Under the pieces are notes generated by a model, which worked only from the letters and a program-made list of their open reading frames with translations, had not been told where the DNA came from and made no database searches. A stretch of 64,000 nt of DNA from Novosphingobium taihuense (GTDB lineage: Bacteria; Pseudomonadota; Alphaproteobacteria; Sphingomonadales; Sphingomonadaceae), in assembly GCF_007830315.1 (NCBI RefSeq), contig NZ_VLKJ01000011.1, positions 1 through 64,000 on the forward strand, read 5' to 3'. Both the position numbers and the translations under genes were made by a program. Position 1 is the stretch's first letter. Each line of letters opens with the position of its first letter. Below are positions 38,326 through 48,500 of this stretch, one piece after another.

Positions 38326-39005
38326 TCAGGTCCAAGCAGCGTGGCAACCATCGCGCGGCGGGCGCGGAAGCCGAGGCTTTCGTAAAGGCGTATGGCGGAG
38401 GCGTTGGTTGCGTAGCTGTGCAAGTACGGCACTTCTCCGCGTGCGGCCATGCCTGCCATGACCTTGCGGATCAGCCGTGCCGCAAGCCCTTGCCCGCGAA
38501 ACTCGGGCCAGGTGCAGACGCCACTCACTTCCGCCAGATTGGCTGTGGGCCGCATGCGCTCCCCCGCCATCGCGGCGAGCCGACCGTTTATGCGGACCCC
38601 ATGGAACTGGCCGTAGCGCCAGGTTTGCGCCGCCCAAGGCCCGGGTTCTGTCGCCAGAGCAAGATCGGCCATCTGTGCCGCATCAGCTTCGCCCAGAGGC
38701 ACGATCTCAGGATCGTCGAAAGCGGCAATCGGCCCCTCAGCGATCATCTGGAGAAGCGGGGCTTCGCGCAGGACTTTCAGGCCCTGCGGCGCCGGAAATG
38801 CGTCAGTTTCGACCAGCCAGACCTCACCGCCAAGCATATGGTCGCGCAGGGTGTCTTCCGCCCCCGGCGAGACGGCTGCGAAGGGGCCAAATCTGGGGTC
38901 GAGACGGCGCACAGCGCCCTGCCCCACATCCAGCGACCGTTGCGGCCCGCCCAGCGAATGCCACACGGGACGGTCCAGAACTTCGATATCCGAAAGCGGC
39001 TTCAT
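38322..39005 (-). CDS. GNAT-family N-acetyltransferase
   Basis: This is a 227-residue acetyl-CoA-dependent acyltransferase. The core lies in the C-terminal half: EVSGVCTWPEFRGQGLAARL gives the pyrophosphate-binding R-x-x-G-x-G/A signature, and IRLYESLGFRARR closes the fold. The N-terminal 110 residues are a variable domain. I took the ATG at 39005; the open frame upstream overlaps the ABM gene. The substrate is unknown. Confidence 0.83.
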   Translation of the reverse strand: MKPLSDIEVLDRPVWHSLGGPQRSLDVGQGAVRRLDPRFGPFAAVSPGAEDTLRDHMLGGEVWLVETDAFPAPQGLKVLREAPLLQMIAEGPIAAFDDPEIVPLGEADAAQMADLALATEPGPWAAQTWRYGQFHGVRINGRLAAMAGERMRPTANLAEVSGVCTWPEFRGQGLAARLIRKVMAGMAARGEVPYLHSYATNASAIRLYESLGFRARRAMVATLLGPE

Positions 39006-39012
39006 GACGGCG

Positions 39013-39396
39013 TCAACGCTTGCCTCCAGCCGCTTCCACTTCTGCGCGCGCGCCAAAGCCCGAAATGATCGGGCGAGCCTTGCGGATGGCTTCCTGCACC
39101 TGCGGAAGAGCCAGGCTTGCCTTGTGCGAGGCTTCGTCCTTCCACACCTCGGTGATCCAGATGCTGTTCTCGTCCGCCTTGTCGCGCCAGATCTGGTAGG
39201 CGAGATTGCCCGGCATGGCATTGCTGCCTTCAGCCAGATAGCCGATCAATTCCTCGCGTTTGCCCGGTGCCGCCATGATCTGGCCGATGAGCGCATAAGT
39301 GGTTGCAGGATCGATCTCTTCCATGGTCCATCCCTTGAGGGGTAGCAGTGCGACGGCGGCCGCTCCGCCAACGAAGGTACGGCGCGAATAGATCAC
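39013..39396 (-). CDS. Tat-exported antibiotic-biosynthesis-monooxygenase-domain protein
   Basis: This is a 127-residue protein whose N terminus (SRRTFVGGAAAVALLPL) is a twin-arginine signal peptide. The remainder is one ABM-type ferredoxin-like domain (YALIGQIMAAPGKREELIGY, then IWITEVWKDEASHKAS). Members act as quinol monooxygenases or small-molecule oxygenases; export of such a domain by Tat is notable. It overlaps the recN stop by four bases. Confidence 0.78.
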   Translation of the reverse strand: MIYSRRTFVGGAAAVALLPLKGWTMEEIDPATTYALIGQIMAAPGKREELIGYLAEGSNAMPGNLAYQIWRDKADENSIWITEVWKDEASHKASLALPQVQEAIRKARPIISGFGARAEVEAAGGKR

Positions 39397-41057
39397 GCTC
39401 GTTCCAGCAGCCGGTCAGCCTGCGCGCGAGCCTCGGCCGTGACTTCTGCGCCCGACAGCATTCGGGCGATCTCTTCCTTGCGGGCAGCAGCGTCGAGCAG
39501 GTTTACCGACGTGCGCGTCACGGTACCCTCGGAGGACTTGGCGATCATGTAATGCCGGTCTCCGCGCGCGGCGACTTGCGGGCTATGGGTTACCGCCAGC
39601 AACTGGCCACCGCTGGCAAGACGCGACAGGCGATCGCCGATGGCGCTTGCGACGGCACCGCCGACCCCGCGGTCGATCTCGTCAAAGATGATCGTTGCGG
39701 CCCCGCCCTCTTCTGCCAGCGCAACCTTGAGCGCGAGGATGAAGCGCGAGAGTTCGCCGCCCGAGGCAATCTTTCCCAGTGGAGCGAAGTCTGCGCCGGG
39801 GTTGGTGGAAATCAGGAATTCAACCGCATCGATACCGCCCGCGCCCCAGCGATCCTCAGGGAGGCGAAGCACAGCGGTGTGGAATTTCGCCGAATCGAGC
39901 TTCAACGGGGCGAGTTCGGCGGCGACGGCCTTGTCGAGGCGGCGGGCTGCTTCGGCGCGCTGTACAGACAGCGTCTCCGCCTTTGCCTGATAATCGAGCG
40001 CGGCTTCGCGTGCAGCGCGCTCCAGCCCTGAAATCTGCGCCTCGCCGCCTTCGATGGCATCAAGCGCACTGCGCATCTCGGCCATCTTGTGCGGAAGATC
40101 GTCAACCGTGCATGCATGCTTCCGGGCCACGGCGCGCAATTCGAAAAGGCGTGTCTCTATCCGGTCAAGCAGCGCCGGGTCGTGGGCCAGCGCCTCAGCT
40201 GCGCGGGCAAGCTTGTCTTCCGCCTCACCCGCTTCGATGACCGCCCGGTCAAGCGCCTCAAGCGCTTCGGCCAACATCGGATGCTCACCGGCGATACGAT
40301 CGAGCCTGCGCGCAGCGCTTCGCAAGGTTGCAAGCGCAGAATCTGACCCTTCCCACAGGCGCTGCAGTTCGACGAGATCGCCTGAAAGCCGCTCTCCCTT
40401 CTGCATGTCCGCCCGCTGTCCGGCGAGGTCCTCCTCCTCACCCAACACCGGGGCAAGCGCATTGAGTTCGGCAAGATGAGCCAGAAGCAGGTCCTGCTCC
40501 TCGGCAGCGCGCGAAACTGCAGCGCGGGCGGTGGCGAGCGCATCTTCGGCCTTGCGCCACTTCACCCATGCGCCCTCGACGCCCGCAACGTCTGCCCCGG
40601 CGTAGCGATCGAGCAGGGCGCGGTGACCGCGTGCGTTCACGAGACCGCGATCGTCATGCTGGCCGTGCAGTTCGACAAGGCTTCGGGCAAGCTCACGCAG
40701 CAGCGCAACTCCGACTGGCTGATCATTGACGAAGGCCTTCGAGCCACCATCAGCGCGCACGCGGCGCTTGATGATCAGGGGCTCCCCCGGTTCCAAGTCG
40801 ACCTCCGCCTCACCCAGCGCAGAGCGTATCGCAGCGGGCATGCGGTCAAACTCAAAAGTGGCGGTAACGCTGGCCTGATCCTCGCCCGCACGGACTAGGC
40901 CGCTGTCCGCGCGATCGCCGAGAATAAGACCGAGGGCATCGAGCAGGATCGACTTGCCCGCGCCGGTTTCGCCCGTCAGCACGCCCAGCCCCGTGGCGAA
41001 GGTGAGATCGAGCGCCTCGATGAGTACGACGTTACGGATCGACAGGCTGGTGAGCAT
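39393..41057 (-). CDS. recN: DNA repair protein RecN
   Basis: This SMC-like ATPase of 554 residues acts in double-strand break repair. Walker A is GETGAGKSILLDAL near residue 30. A long coiled-coil region with an alanine- and glutamate-rich middle (about 150-360) separates it from the ABC signature (ASGGELSRF) and Walker B (IIFDEIDRGVGG). The ATG at 41057 gives the conserved MLTSLSIRNVVLI start. It heads the run recN-ABM-GNAT-ligA-LysE-CinA. Confidence 0.95.
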   Translation of the reverse strand: MLTSLSIRNVVLIEALDLTFATGLGVLTGETGAGKSILLDALGLILGDRADSGLVRAGEDQASVTATFEFDRMPAAIRSALGEAEVDLEPGEPLIIKRRVRADGGSKAFVNDQPVGVALLRELARSLVELHGQHDDRGLVNARGHRALLDRYAGADVAGVEGAWVKWRKAEDALATARAAVSRAAEEQDLLLAHLAELNALAPVLGEEEDLAGQRADMQKGERLSGDLVELQRLWEGSDSALATLRSAARRLDRIAGEHPMLAEALEALDRAVIEAGEAEDKLARAAEALAHDPALLDRIETRLFELRAVARKHACTVDDLPHKMAEMRSALDAIEGGEAQISGLERAAREAALDYQAKAETLSVQRAEAARRLDKAVAAELAPLKLDSAKFHTAVLRLPEDRWGAGGIDAVEFLISTNPGADFAPLGKIASGGELSRFILALKVALAEEGGAATIIFDEIDRGVGGAVASAIGDRLSRLASGGQLLAVTHSPQVAARGDRHYMIAKSSEGTVTRTSVNLLDAAARKEEIARMLSGAEVTAEARAQADRLLERA

Positions 41058-41204
41058 CGCGCGATTCTCTAGCCGGTTGCGCTGCGCTCGTCCACGCAAG
41101 GCTGCGGCATTCGTTCACCACTTGTTTCATTGCGGTGACACAGTGCCACACGCCCGCAACGCGAATCCGGCAGGGCCATATCCGACATGGAGAAAGGTTC
41201 GCTC

Positions 41205-42116
41205 ATGGCATCCCGTGCGAAGCTCGACGGCAAGTCGCCGTTCAAATCCGCCGCCGATCTGGTTTCCTCGGCCCCCGCCTGGCTCGACCTGCCCGAACCG
41301 CGCGGCTTCCGGCCAAAGCGCAAGTATCGCACGGTATGGATTTCGGACATCCACCTCGGCACGCGGGGCTGCAATGCCACGCTGTTGCTCGATTTCCTGA
41401 CCGCTATCGAATGCGAGACGCTCTATCTTGTTGGCGATATCGTCGACGGATGGCGGCTGAGCAAGGGCTGGTACTGGCCCGACGCCCACAACGAAGTCAT
41501 CCGCAGAATCCTCAAGATGGCACATCGTGGCACGCGGGTGATCCTGATCGCGGGCAATCACGACGAAATGTTGCGGCCCTATGCGGGCATGAGCTTTGGC
41601 GGGGTGGAACTGGCGCTGGAGATGATCCACGAGACGGCCGATGGACGCCGCCTGCTGGTGACGCATGGGGACGGGTTCGACGGCGTGGTGCTCTATGCCC
41701 GCTGGCTCGCCTTCCTCGGCGACAAGGCCTATTCGTTGCTGCTGCGGGCGAACGTGCTGTTCAATGCCGTCCGCCGACGGATGAAGATGCCATACTGGTC
41801 GCTCTCGGCCTATCTCAAGAAAAAGGTCAAGAACGCGGTCCAGTTCGTCTGCGACTTTGAGGAAGCCGTAGCGCACGCCGCTCGCGACATGGGCGTCGAC
41901 GGCGTGGTCTGCGGCCATATTCACTGCGCCGAAATCCGTCAGATCGGCGACATCACCTATTACAACGACGGCGACTGGGTCGAAAGCTGCACGGCGCTCG
42001 CCGAGGATTTCGACGGCGCGATGTCGATCATCGACTGGGCTGAGGAGAGCCGCCGGACAGCAGCCCTGAAGGCGGTGCTCAAGCCCATCCCGCAACTCGA
42101 GGAGGAACCCGCATGA
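41205..42116 (+). CDS. Metallophosphoesterase, UDP-2,3-diacylglucosamine diphosphatase-like
   Basis: This is a 303-residue calcineurin-type phosphoesterase. The metal-binding motifs are complete and in order: SDIHLGT, GDIVDGW, AGNHDE, THGDGFD, and GHIHCAEI. The overall pattern resembles LpxH-type enzymes, but it is longer and has an extra helical segment (FNAVRRRMKMP). ATG at 41205, after GAGAAAGG, is preferred over 41187. It overlaps the glycosyltransferase by four bases; the pairing suggests a shared role in glycolipid metabolism, which is inference. Confidence 0.82.
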   Translation: MASRAKLDGKSPFKSAADLVSSAPAWLDLPEPRGFRPKRKYRTVWISDIHLGTRGCNATLLLDFLTAIECETLYLVGDIVDGWRLSKGWYWPDAHNEVIRRILKMAHRGTRVILIAGNHDEMLRPYAGMSFGGVELALEMIHETADGRRLLVTHGDGFDGVVLYARWLAFLGDKAYSLLLRANVLFNAVRRRMKMPYWSLSAYLKKKVKNAVQFVCDFEEAVAHAARDMGVDGVVCGHIHCAEIRQIGDITYYNDGDWVESCTALAEDFDGAMSIIDWAEESRRTAALKAVLKPIPQLEEEPA

Positions 42117-43177
42117 GGATCGCCATTTGCACCGACGCCTGGCACCCCCAGGTAAATGGCGTAGTCCGCACCTTGGCGGCGACAGTCGACCGGCTGATCG
42201 CATACGGTCACGAGGTCGAACTGGTGACACCGAGCCAGTTCCGTACGATGCCCATGCCCGGCTACGGCGAGATTCGCCTGGCCATGCTGCCACGTTTCGG
42301 CACGCGCCGCACGCTTTCCGATTTCGCGCCCGATGTGGTCCATATCGCCACCGAAGGCCCGATTGGCTGGAGCGCGCGCAGCTGGTGCAAGGCGAACGGC
42401 GTGCCGTTCACCAGCGCCTTCCATACCCGCTTTCCTGAATATGCCGCCGTGCGCACGGGCCTGAGCGTCAACCGTTTCTGGCCGGTCATGCGCCGGTTCC
42501 ACGGGCCGAGCCGGGCGGTGCTGGTATCCACACCGAGCCTCGCCGACGAACTGGCACAGCAGGGCATTAAGCAAACGCGGCTGTGGACACGCGGCATTGA
42601 TCGCGACCTGTTCGTGCCGGGGCGCGAGCCGCTGCCCGAGTTGGCCGACCTCCCTCGCCCGATCATGCTCAACGTGGGCCGTGCTGCGATCGAAAAGAAC
42701 CTGGTGGCATTCCTCGAGGCGGATGTTCCGGGCACGAAAGTGGTCGTGGGCAGCGGGCCGGATCTGATGCGGCTGCAGGCCCGCTTTCCCGAAGCGGTGT
42801 TCCTTGGCGCGCGGCATGGGGAAGACCTGGCTCGCGCCTATTGCTCTGCAGACGTCTTTGTCTTCCCGAGCCGGACCGACACCTTCGGTCTGGTGATGAT
42901 CGAGGCCATGGCTTGCGGCGTGCCCGTCGCGGCATTTCCGGTGCCGGGGCCATTGGACGTGGTCGGCTCGCAAGGACGTGGCCCAGCCAACGATCTGCCG
43001 ATGCAGATAGGCGCGCTCGACGAAGACCTCTCGCTAGCCATCAACAAGGCGCTGCGGTGCGACCGGCTTGGCGCGGCAGTTCAAGGCGCGCGTTACAACT
43101 GGGACCGTGCAACCGAACAGTTTCTCGCCGCCGTAAGCCAAGCGATCCAACCCGTGCGTGAGATGGAACCTGCCTGA
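42113..43177 (+). CDS. GT4-type glycosyltransferase
   Basis: This is a 354-residue retaining glycosyltransferase with the GT-B fold. The N-terminal donor-independent domain begins CTDAWHPQVNGVVRTL. The C-terminal nucleotide-sugar domain carries NVGRAAIEKN and the E-x7-E region in TDTFGLVMIEAMACG. It resembles mannosyl- or glucosyltransferases acting on lipids. Start and upstream stop overlap (ATGA), so it is coupled to the phosphoesterase. No membrane segment. Confidence 0.86.
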   Translation: MRIAICTDAWHPQVNGVVRTLAATVDRLIAYGHEVELVTPSQFRTMPMPGYGEIRLAMLPRFGTRRTLSDFAPDVVHIATEGPIGWSARSWCKANGVPFTSAFHTRFPEYAAVRTGLSVNRFWPVMRRFHGPSRAVLVSTPSLADELAQQGIKQTRLWTRGIDRDLFVPGREPLPELADLPRPIMLNVGRAAIEKNLVAFLEADVPGTKVVVGSGPDLMRLQARFPEAVFLGARHGEDLARAYCSADVFVFPSRTDTFGLVMIEAMACGVPVAAFPVPGPLDVVGSQGRGPANDLPMQIGALDEDLSLAINKALRCDRLGAAVQGARYNWDRATEQFLAAVSQAIQPVREMEPA

Positions 43178-43267
43178 ACTGAATTCTGATTATCTCATGA
43201 TAACAAGGCATTGATGACAAAGCTGTGGCAAGGCCGCGCGCCTGCGTGTTAAGGGCGCGGACATGGA

Positions 43268-44224
43268 ATGGTCTTACCCATGATTGGCATTGCAGCACTT
43301 TCCTTCGCCCTTGTCGCGACAACCGCTGAACCGGTTGCCAGCGATGCAGCTTTGCCAGCAGGCGTAGCCGAAATGATCGATGCCGCGCTCTCATCGGGTG
43401 ATCAGGCGGAAGTCGAGGCGGTACTGCGCGCGGCGCGACGTGCCTACCCGGCAGCGGGTGAAGCCATCGATCATCGAGTCGCCGCTTGGAAGGCGACGCG
43501 GCTGGTTTCGACTCCCACGCCTGCTGCGGCAGTGCCCGTGAAGGCGACGACTTCAGCTTCGGAACCACCTGCGCTGGTCCGTGCGGTCAAATGGACTGGC
43601 GAAGGCGAAGCCGGGGCTTTTGCGAATACTGGAAACGCGCCAGGAATCGGGCTGGTCGGCGGATTCAAGTTGCTGGTCGAAGGCGAAAACTGGCGGGTCG
43701 GCACGACGGCCCGGGCCGATTATCAGGAAACAGACAGCGTAGTAACGCGCGAGCAGTACCGTTTCTCGGCCGAGCCCAACTACAAGTTCGACGATCGCGG
43801 CTATCTCTACGGGCTCGGCCAGTACGAGAAGGACCGCTTTCAGGGCTTTGCCTCGCGCTACAGCATCTCGGGCGGCCTCGGCTACAGTGTGCTGAAAGAC
43901 GAAGGTGCAAAGCTGAGCGTCAAGGCAGGGCCGGCATGGCGAGTCACCAATGCCGTAGGTGGTGAGCGCGAATCGGTCGTCGCTGGCCTTGCCTCACTGG
44001 AAGCCAAGGTGAAGCTCGGGCCTGGCCTCGAATATAGTCAGGACGCCAGCGCCTACGTCGATGCGCAAGGCAGCACGTTCTACACCCTCGCCGCGCTCGA
44101 TTCGCGCCTTATCGGCAAGCTCAAGGCGCGGCTATCGTACATGGTGCAGCACGAGACTGCACCGGAACTGGGTCGCTTGGGGACGGACACGACCAGCAGG
44201 TTGACGCTGGTCTACGGCTTCTGA
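43268..44224 (+). CDS. DUF481-family outer-membrane beta-barrel protein
   Basis: This is a 318-residue protein with a signal peptide (about 1-27) and an N-terminal alanine-rich helical part (about 28-100). A C-terminal series of alternating beta strands follows: KWTGEGEAGAFANTGN, GYLYGLGQYEKDRFQGF, LTLVYGF. The terminal phenylalanine is the outer-membrane insertion signal. The family includes salt-induced YdiY. ATG at 43280 is an alternative start. The 90 bases upstream contain only a weak TTATC-GATAA repeat. Confidence 0.78.
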   Translation: MVLPMIGIAALSFALVATTAEPVASDAALPAGVAEMIDAALSSGDQAEVEAVLRAARRAYPAAGEAIDHRVAAWKATRLVSTPTPAAAVPVKATTSASEPPALVRAVKWTGEGEAGAFANTGNAPGIGLVGGFKLLVEGENWRVGTTARADYQETDSVVTREQYRFSAEPNYKFDDRGYLYGLGQYEKDRFQGFASRYSISGGLGYSVLKDEGAKLSVKAGPAWRVTNAVGGERESVVAGLASLEAKVKLGPGLEYSQDASAYVDAQGSTFYTLAALDSRLIGKLKARLSYMVQHETAPELGRLGTDTTSRLTLVYGF

Positions 44225-44234
44225 ACGGCCAGTT

Positions 44235-45041
44235 TCAGACGGCCTTCGTGCCCGGCGCGTACTTGTTCATCAGCTCGAATGAACGTTCGTACCACTTGCT
44301 GCCGGGGTAGTTGGTGCCGAGCACCGCAGCGGCCTTCTGCGCTTCTTCGGGCAGGCCGAGCGTCAGGTAGCTTTCAACGAGACGGTAGAGCGCTTCGGGC
44401 GCGTGGCTGGTGGTCTGGTACTTTTCCGCGACCGTGCGGAAACGAAGCGTGCCTGCAAGCCACTTGCCGCTGCGCTGGTACATGCGACCGATCTCCATCT
44501 CCTTACCAGCAAGGTGATCGTTGATCAGGTCGATCTTGAGGCGCGCGTCGGCGGCGTAGTCGGTGTTGGGATAGCGGCGGACCAGCTCGTTCATCGCGGT
44601 CAGCGCCTGCTGGGTGATCTTCTGGTCACGCGTGACGTCGGAGATCTGCTCGTAATAGCAAAGCGCCACGAGATAGTAGGCGTAAGGCGCGTCCTTGTTG
44701 CCCGGGTGGATCGACAGGAAACGCTGTGCCGACTGGACCGACTTGGAATAATCGCGCGCCGCATAGTAGCTGAACGCGCTCATCAGCTGTGCGCGGCGCG
44801 CCCAGGGCGAATAGGGGTGCTGGCGCTCGACTTCATCGAACAGGGCCGCAGCCTGTTTGGCATCGCCACGATCGAGGCGATCCTTGGCGGCGGTGTAGAG
44901 CGTATCGACGTCGCGCGCGACGTAGGCCACGTCCTTCTTCTTGTTTCCGCCGCCTGCACAACCGGCAGTGACGCCCATGGCGACGGTGGCTGCAGCAAGG
45001 ACGGCGAAGCGCATGGAGCGGCGCATGTCGAGGACGTTCAT
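44235..45041 (-). CDS. bamD: Outer-membrane assembly lipoprotein BamD
   Basis: This is a 268-residue lipoprotein component of the BAM complex that inserts beta-barrel proteins. The lipobox VTAGC places the lipidated cysteine at residue 28. Five TPR-like repeats follow (YTAAKDRLDRGDAKQAAALF onwards). The FLSIHPGNKDAPYAYYLVAL segment is typical. It converges with the DUF481 gene, itself probably a client. Confidence 0.94.
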   Translation of the reverse strand: MNVLDMRRSMRFAVLAAATVAMGVTAGCAGGGNKKKDVAYVARDVDTLYTAAKDRLDRGDAKQAAALFDEVERQHPYSPWARRAQLMSAFSYYAARDYSKSVQSAQRFLSIHPGNKDAPYAYYLVALCYYEQISDVTRDQKITQQALTAMNELVRRYPNTDYAADARLKIDLINDHLAGKEMEIGRMYQRSGKWLAGTLRFRTVAEKYQTTSHAPEALYRLVESYLTLGLPEEAQKAAAVLGTNYPGSKWYERSFELMNKYAPGTKAV

Positions 45042-45092
45042 GCCGACCCTATAGCCAGCCGGTTCCTGAACGCCAAGTGAAGTTACTGCGTT

Positions 45093-45527
45093 TTACGCGT
45101 CGGCGAAGGGCGCTTCGACCGCGATCGGATCGGCAAGTGTGATACGGTCGAGGATCGCGGCGGTTTCGTCGCGCAATTGCAGCATGAGCCCACGCAGGCG
45201 GCATTCCGCCTCGGGCAGGCAATTGTTGCAGTGTTCGTGGGCATTACGCGCGGCGCAAGGGACCAGGGCGAGGCTGCCGCGGGTCAGACGGATGATGTCG
45301 CCATAGCGGATATCGACCGGTGGAAGCGCGAGTTCGTAGCCACCATCCCTGCCCCGATGTGAAATGACGATGCCTTCACGCGCCATTTCCGAGAGGATGA
45401 CCGTGAGGAATTTGCGCGGAATGTTCTGCGCCTCTGCGATGTCATCCAGACGCACCGGCCCCTGGCCGAAAGTGTCGGCAAGGTGTTGCAGCGCCCGGAT
45501 CGAATATCGCGTCTTTTGCGAAAGCAT
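45093..45527 (-). CDS. Rrf2-family transcriptional regulator
   Basis: This is a 144-residue winged-helix regulator. The recognition helix region is IPRKFLTVILSEMAREGIV, followed by the wing SHRGRDGGYELA. Four cysteines at 91, 100, 103 and 109 in the linker could bind an iron-sulphur cluster, similar to but spaced differently from the three-cysteine set of IscR and NsrR. It lies 51 bases upstream of bamD and downstream of the 5-oxoprolinase gene. No isc or suf genes are nearby, so its targets are open. Confidence 0.88.
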   Translation of the reverse strand: MLSQKTRYSIRALQHLADTFGQGPVRLDDIAEAQNIPRKFLTVILSEMAREGIVISHRGRDGGYELALPPVDIRYGDIIRLTRGSLALVPCAARNAHEHCNNCLPEAECRLRGLMLQLRDETAAILDRITLADPIAVEAPFADA

Positions 45528-45583
45528 GCGAAAGAAATGGCCACTCGCGCGCGAATGTCAACGTGCGCGGTAGAATTACCTGT

Positions 45584-48500
45584 TCAGGTCTTGCCGTATC
45601 CGCCACCGCCGGGGGATTCGATCACGAAGACGTCGCCGGGTTCCATATTTGCCGAAGCAGTTGCGGGCAGGACTTCGACCGTTCCGTCAGCCCGCTCAAT
45701 CCGGTTGATGCCGCAGGCTCCGGCGCCGCCACCAGCAAGGCCGAACGGCGGCACAACGCGTCGGTTGGCAAGGATGCCGGCGTCCATCGCTTCGAGGAAG
45801 CGAACGCGGCGGATGGCACCGTCGCCGCCACGGTACGCGCCCTTGCCGCCCGAGCCTTGCCGAATGGCGAAGGCTTCGATCAGCACCGGGAAACGTGTTT
45901 CAAGCACTTCAGGATCGGTCAGGCGTGAATTAGTCATGTGGGTCTGGACGACGCTGGCACCATCGAAATCGGGTCCGGCCCCTGACCCGCCTGCGATCGT
46001 CTCGTAATACTGGTGGCGTTCGTTGCCGAAGGTGAAGTTGTTCATCGTCCCCTGCGCCGCAGCCATCGCGCCGAGCGCGCCGAACAGCGCATCGGTGACG
46101 ACCTGACTGGTCTCGACATTGCCCGCGACAACAGCCGCAGGGGCGCGGGGGTGGAGCATCGAGGCTTCCGGCACGATCAGGCGGATCGGGCGCAGGCATC
46201 CTTCGTTCATTGGCACAGCATCGTCGATCAGGCAGCGAACGACGTAAAGCACGGCTGCGCGGACGACGGGGAGCGGGGCGTTGAAGTTGTCGGTGAGCTG
46301 CGGGCTGGAGCCGGTGAAGTCAATGGTTGCTTGCGCCTTGTCGCGATCAAAGGTGACGGCGACGGAAACCTTCGCGCCATTGTCCATGGCGTAGGTGAAT
46401 GCACCGTCTGACAAGCGTCCGATCAGCGCACGCACAGCGCGTTCGGCGTGGTCCTGCACATGTGCCATGTAGGCATCGACGGTGGCGCGGCCCTGCTCCG
46501 CGGCGAGGCGCACGAGTTCAGCAGAGCCGCGGGTGCACGCGGCAAGCTGGGCCTTGAGATCAGCGATGTTGAGATCGATCGCGCGTGACGGGTGCGGTCC
46601 ACTGGCCAGCAGAGAGCGCAGTTCGGCTTCGCACAGGCGGCCTTCGTCAACCAGCAGGACATTATCGAGCAGGACGCCTTCGTCGTCGAGCGTGCGGCTG
46701 TCGGGCGGCATCGAGCCGGGAGCGATGCCGCCGATGTCGGCGTGGTGGCCGCGCGCGGCGACGAACCATGCAGGTCCTTGGCGGTCGTCGGGCGTAAAGA
46801 CGGGCATGACGACGGTAACATCGGGCAGATGCGTTCCGCCATCATAGGGCGCGTTGAGAACATAGGCATCCCCGCGGCGGATGCCGCGACCGTCGATGCT
46901 GCGCCGGGAAAGGATCGTGCGCACGCTCTCGCCCATCGAGCCGAGGTGGACCGGCATGTGCGGGGCATTGGCGATGAGGTTGCCAGCGCGGTCAAAAAGG
47001 GCGCAGGAGAAATCGAGCCGTTCGCGGATGTTGACCGAGCGGGCCGAGTGTTGGAGCGCAGCGCCCATTTCCTCGGCAACGGCCATGAACAGCCCGCCCA
47101 TCACCTCGAGCCGAACGGGATCGAGAGCGGTGTGGTCTGCGACCTTGGCCGCGCGCGGCTGCGTGCGGGTGAGGATCAGGTTGCCGATCGCGTCAACACG
47201 CGCCTGCCACTCCGGCTCGACCACGATGGTGCTGACCGGATCGACGATCAGCGCGGGGCCGACGACCGTGCTTCCGGTGGCCAGATCCTCGCGCCTCCAC
47301 AGTGGTGCGTCGTGAGGGCGGTCGGCGGTGTGGAGCACGACGGTTTCTATGGGTGCGCCGCTGGCCAGCGGCAGCGCGGCCACCGCAACTTGCGCGTGGG
47401 CACTGGGCAGGATTGCCTCGACGCGCAGGGAATCGATGACGACATCGTCGTCGACGGCGAAGCCGAAGCGGGATTGCCATTGCTTGGCGAAATCGGTCCG
47501 GATGGTGTCGAGCGGACCGATGGGGACCTCGAGAACGGATTCGCTGCGCTTGGGACGAATGTTGAGCGTGACTTCGGCATGGGATGCCTCGCCCAAAGTG
47601 GAAGTTGCTTCCTTGGCAAGACGGGCAGCAAGGACTTGCGCTTCGCCAAGTCCTGGGGCGTCAAGAAGTACGCCCAAGCTGGCCTCGCGAATGGCTCGTC
47701 GGTCGGCAAGGCCCATGCCATAGGCCGATAGCACCGAGGCGAGCGGGTGGCATTGGATGGTGTCGATCCCCAGCGCATCGGCGACAAGACAGGCATGCTG
47801 CCCCCCTGCCCCGCCGAAGCACGCCAGCGTGGCACGGGTGACATCGTGCCCTCGCCGGACAGACACGGCCTTGATTGCATTGGCCATGTTGGCGACCGCG
47901 ATGGCGAGGAAGCCTTCGGCGACCTGTTCAGGCGCCATCGCCTGCCCAGTGGCGGCTGTGATTTCCTCGCACAGCGTGGCGAAGCGAGCAGCAACGGCAT
48001 CACGGCTCAGCGGTTCTCTGCCTGAAGGGCCGAAGACGTGCGGGAAATGCGCCGGTTGCAGTTTGCCGAGCAGCACGTTGCAGTCGGTCAGAGCAAGCGG
48101 GCCGTCGCGACGATAGCTGGCGGGGCCCGGCACTGCTCCGGCAGACTCGGGGCCGACGATCAGCCGCGTGCCGTCAAACCGGCAGATCGAGCCGCCGCCT
48201 GCCGCGACGGTGTGGATGCGCATCATCGGCACGCGCAGTCGCACGCCCGCCACGCGCGCCTCGCTCTCGCGCTCGTACCGGCCCGAAAACCACGAGACGT
48301 CAGTCGAAGTGCCGCCCATGTCGAAACCGACGACGGCGTCGAAACCGGCTGCTCTGGCTGTCGCCGCCATGCCAACGATGCCCCCTGCCGGCCCCGACAG
48401 GACCGCGTCCTTGCCCCGGAACGAAGCCGCATCGGCAAGCCCGCCGCCCGACTGCATGAACAGGGCTGACACGTCAGGCCCGAGGCCTTCTGTCAGCCCC

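Noticed and set aside
35485..38385. Very long open frame on the plus strand opposite ligA
   Set aside because: The minus strand encodes a complete ligA with all domains, and the plus frame has the arginine- and histidine-rich composition of an antisense shadow in GC-rich DNA.
43196..43209. TTATC-GATAA repeat upstream of the DUF481 gene as an operator
   Set aside because: Only five base pairs, AT-rich, and without a promoter at matching spacing.
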